A program made the position numbers and the translations under genes. The notes below the pieces were generated by a model. The model was given only the letters and a program-made list of their open reading frames with translations. It did no database searches and was not told where the DNA came from. Positions 61,517 to 64,000 of a DNA stretch of 64,000 nt are shown in pieces. The DNA comes from Cruorifilaria tuberocauda (taxonomy: Eukaryota; Nematoda; Chromadorea; Rhabditida; Onchocercidae). The stretch spans positions 163,922 through 227,921 of the forward strand of contig JABVXU010000053.1 of NCBI GenBank assembly GCA_013365365.1, given 5' to 3'. Position 1 is the stretch's first letter. Each line of letters begins with the position of its first letter.

Positions 61517-62351
61517 TCATACCTTTAAATATTTTTTATATTCATCAGATCCATATTTACTTTTCCTCGGGCTGGACTGTTCCATATTATTCGAGTAGCT
61601 AGATCTTCTTGGTTTCACCCCACTCATGTCCATGTATATCCCAGATTCATCAGATTCAAGTTCCGATCTTCTTGGTTTCACCCCGCTCATGTCCATGTAT
61701 ATCCCAGATTCATCAGATTCAAGTTCCGATCTTCTTGGTTTCACCCCGCTCATATCCATGTATATCCCAGATTCATCAGATTCAAGTTCCGATCTTCTTG
61801 GTTTCACCCCACTCATGTCCATGTATATCCCAGATTCATCAGATTCAAGTTCCGATCTTCCTGGTTTCACCCCGCTCATGTCCATGTATATCCCAGATTC
61901 ATCAGATTCAAGTTCCGATCTTCCTGGTTTCACCCCGTTCATGTCCATGTATATCCCAGATTCATCAGATTCAAGTTCCGATCTTCTTGGTTTCACCCCG
62001 CTCATGTCCATGTATATCCCAGATTCATCAGATTCAAGTTCCGATCTTCTTGGTTTCATTTGCTTCACATATTTCGCGAAAACATAAGATCCATTTTCCT
62101 TTATTCCTTGCCTTGCCAGCCGTTTCATCTCAAATTATTTTTATCAAGAAAGGATTTAAACAATCATTCGTCGGTGAGTTCTTCCAATAAATTACTTTTC
62201 CAAGTCTATCAATAGTAACTAAACAAGAGTTTTCAAATAACTTGCTTAAACTTACTGCGATCGGGGTAGTATCTTCAACGCCGTTTGCAGTTTGATAAAC
62301 AGCGTTGTTGAATATTGGCATGATTATCCATAGGATGATATGCAACAACAT
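61517..62351 (-). CDS. Secreted-looking repeat protein with seven YMDM units
   Basis: I recognise no family. Two exons, 62351-62256 and 62128-61517, give 235 residues; the 127-base intron has a GTAAGT donor and a TTTGAG acceptor. Exon 1 begins MLLHIILWIIMPIFNNAVYQ, a signal peptide or N-terminal anchor. Exon 2 starts with a short lead (MKRLARQGIKENGSYVFAKY), then seven tandem 21-residue units. Each unit is KPRR or KPGR followed by SELESDESGIYMDMSGV (one unit has N for S). The tail is SSYSNNMEQSSPRKSKYG then SDEYKKYLKV. The acidic residues before Tyr and the YMDM core match a consensus tyrosine-kinase target and PI3-kinase p85 SH2-binding site. The basic KPRR junctions also resemble prohormone cleavage sites. 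Upstream in-frame non-ATG sequence exists; I chose the first ATG. Nothing in the sequence separates these two readings. Confidence 0.75.
61604..62055. repeat. 63-bp coding minisatellite, seven copies
   Basis: The period is exactly 63 bp; CCCAGATTCATCAGATTC recurs at 61640, 61703, 61766, 61829, 61892, 61955 and 62018. Copies differ at only a few bases (CTTCTT/CTTCCT, CTCATG/TTCATG, CATGTCC/CATATCC). Because 63 is divisible by three, no repeat disrupts frame, and the opposite strand is also open across the array in two frames. Confidence 0.97.
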
Positions 62352-64000
62352 TGTTGTCTTAAAATAAATCAAGACTATATTCGACAGCCTAGAATTTGGT
62401 ATATAAGAGAATACTATGAATTAAATCCTTATTTTCATGACTATTTGCAACAGTTTGTTAATGATTTTATTGTTTGATATGAAATGAAAATAAGCCAATT
62501 TTAGAAAATGATATTCTTTCTCTAAATTACTACCATTCCAAGTATGTAAAATGTCAACTCATATGGAGATCTATTTGATAATTTTGAGAATATGAATTGT
62601 GTGAAGTGGAAAAGAATGAGAGTTTTGAAGTGATCCAAATGGAAATAGCAACTGATTACTTTGATTAAAGATTATCATACTTTTTAATCTTTATTCAATT
62701 TTCAGATGTTAATTTATTCATTGGTAATGAAGATTAATGGTGCCTATGTACTTCTCATTATTCTGGAAGTGAATTGACAAACTTGCTAGCAAATATACAT
62801 TCTAATGGTTCACATGATAACTGCAAAAAAAAAAAATTGGCATAACTAATAGACAAATATAACGATAGAAAATGAATAAAACTTTGTATTTAATAATTGG
62901 GGTTTTTTTGGAGAAATGTGGTGAAGAAAAAAATGAACTCTTATTTAGACATAGTCGAAAACGAATTCAAATTATCATTCCAAATTGAACCTGATTGAAT
63001 ATGATCAGTAGGTAGACTAATTTGTGAAAAGAGAATGTAAGAATTTTGCGTCCATTCTCATTAATTCTTTCACTTTTAATTTAAACAGTTGAATATGTTT
63101 ACGGGTAATCCCACAACGTAATTCTATTGATTAAGCGTACAAAGGAGGATTTCAGGAAACCAGAAAAAATACTTGTATCGATATTATGATTATCCCTAAT
63201 ATTTTAAATTTCATATATCAGTTTTACCTCGTGGTATGATATTTCCGCGAAATATATGCAATGCAAAAGATGGCGAAGGGAGTGAAAGTACTTTCAAATA
63301 TTTCTGAACAGTTATATAAGGCAATGATAACTGAACGATAACAAAGAATTTCATCACGATTTATCACCTGTAATAAATATAAATGGAAGTTGTCAACAAG
63401 TCTTAGCAAACTCCCATGCTTAATTCCAATAATAAAAGCTATTTCATATCTAAAAGTTCATTTAAACACTTTCAATCTTACTTTAAAAAAAATCCTTTAC
63501 TATTATTTCTTTTATATTTTCATCATTGTATCACAACATGCATTACATTTAAGGAACTAAGAAGTATCGATCAGAACTATTATCCTTTCATTGATTATTT
63601 CTTCAGTTCATCTTTTTAATTATTCTTACTCGAACTTCCTACTAATTACTACTTACCTTATTACCAATTCGTACTAGCCACTTTTGAGCAAACTAGTACT
63701 CATCAGCGATTCTCCCATTCAATTTCATTTCTCCCATGTAAAGGTTTTAAACAATCAAATCATCAACAAATAGAAGAAATATTCGTTTGTTGACATTGGA
63801 ATTATCGTCATAAATTTCCCGATTAAAGAATAAACCTTTACAAATTATTTGTTTGTGAAACAACCAATTTAGCCAAACCAAAATTCTTTATTTTTACAAT
63901 AGTTAGTGCTAAATTTAGGATTTTAAGGTTTCATGCAATTCAAAATTTAGTTCAATTTATTTGGGATGAGATGGTTCTATCGATATGATATAACGAGAAT
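62352..64000. other. Right flank with diverged fragments of the Lys/Glu-rich gene
   Basis: No intact gene was found. About 63250-63300 resembles exon 3 of the Lys/Glu-rich gene (near 59776-59825). The segment 63905-64000 resembles 59857-59950, which spans its exon 3 donor and intron. The fragments are separated by about 600 bases not present in the original. The window ends within the second match. Confidence 0.6.
63905..64000 (+). pseudogene. Diverged duplicate of part of the Lys/Glu-rich gene
   Basis: The segment starts GTGCTAAATTTAGGAT and ends with TGGGATGAGATGGTTCTATC followed by GATATGATATAACGAGAAT. The same two blocks occur at 59858 and 59913-59950, with a short stretch missing between. 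In the copy the GTATAC donor after AAATTTAGG is changed, and the exon 3 body lies about 600 bases away as a diverged stretch at 63250-63300 with an in-frame-unfriendly sequence. A broken duplicate is the simplest reading; the continuation is off the right edge. Confidence 0.6.

Noticed and set aside
63224..63409. Minus-strand frame of 61 codons near the right edge
   Set aside because: No motif, non-ATG-like composition, and it overlaps sequence related to a plus-strand exon copy.

Overview
This is about 64 kb of nuclear DNA from a nematode, most likely a parasitic clade III (filarial-type) worm. The evidence is the high A+T content, genes split into many 40-270 bp exons by short introns with GTAAGT/GTTAGT donors and TTTCAG/TTTTAG acceptors, an intron-bearing tRNA-Tyr, and a set of animal housekeeping genes. 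The species call is inference. Coding regions were rebuilt by hand from splice signals, reading phase and remembered family motifs. Exon borders given as exact numbers were checked for phase; those marked 'about' were not.

Layout, left to right. Nearly all genes are on the minus strand. They are: the 5' end of an NEMF/Rqc2 ribosome-quality-control gene (37-467); a DIS3L2-type exoribonuclease (1788-8835) that hosts a tRNA-Tyr gene in an intron and shows a possible alternative first exon and a 27-base microexon; a gene-poor stretch to 12.4 kb; LSM2 (12403-13043); tRNA-splicing endonuclease subunit SEN34 (13814-16194); a roughly 305 bp inverted-repeat element (17353-17657); the mitochondrial helicase Twinkle (17908-27482); a cysteine-type glutathione peroxidase with a hydrophobic N terminus (29121-30401); a membrane-anchored METTL24-like protein with two methyltransferase-like modules (31790-34541); an SLC26 anion transporter (36921-42374); taxilin (44453-46717); a secreted cysteine-rich growth-factor-like precursor (48614-52751); and the methylosome chaperone pICln (54435-56653). 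A plus-strand gene for a charge-polarised Lys/Glu-rich protein follows (58559-60194). Next is a minus-strand gene for a secreted-looking protein with seven copies of a 21-residue repeat (61517-62351). The right edge carries diverged fragments of the Lys/Glu-rich gene.

Many of the recognised genes serve RNA metabolism: LSM2 and pICln in snRNP biology, SEN34 in tRNA splicing (with an intron-containing tRNA-Tyr substrate in the same window), DIS3L2 in RNA decay, and NEMF in ribosome quality control. Apart from position I see no operon or shared control. The less ordinary part is the right third. The cysteine-rich precursor at 48.6-52.8 kb looks like a processed extracellular ligand. The repeat protein at 61.5-62.4 kb has seven YMDM motifs, each next to a basic KPRR or KPGR site.
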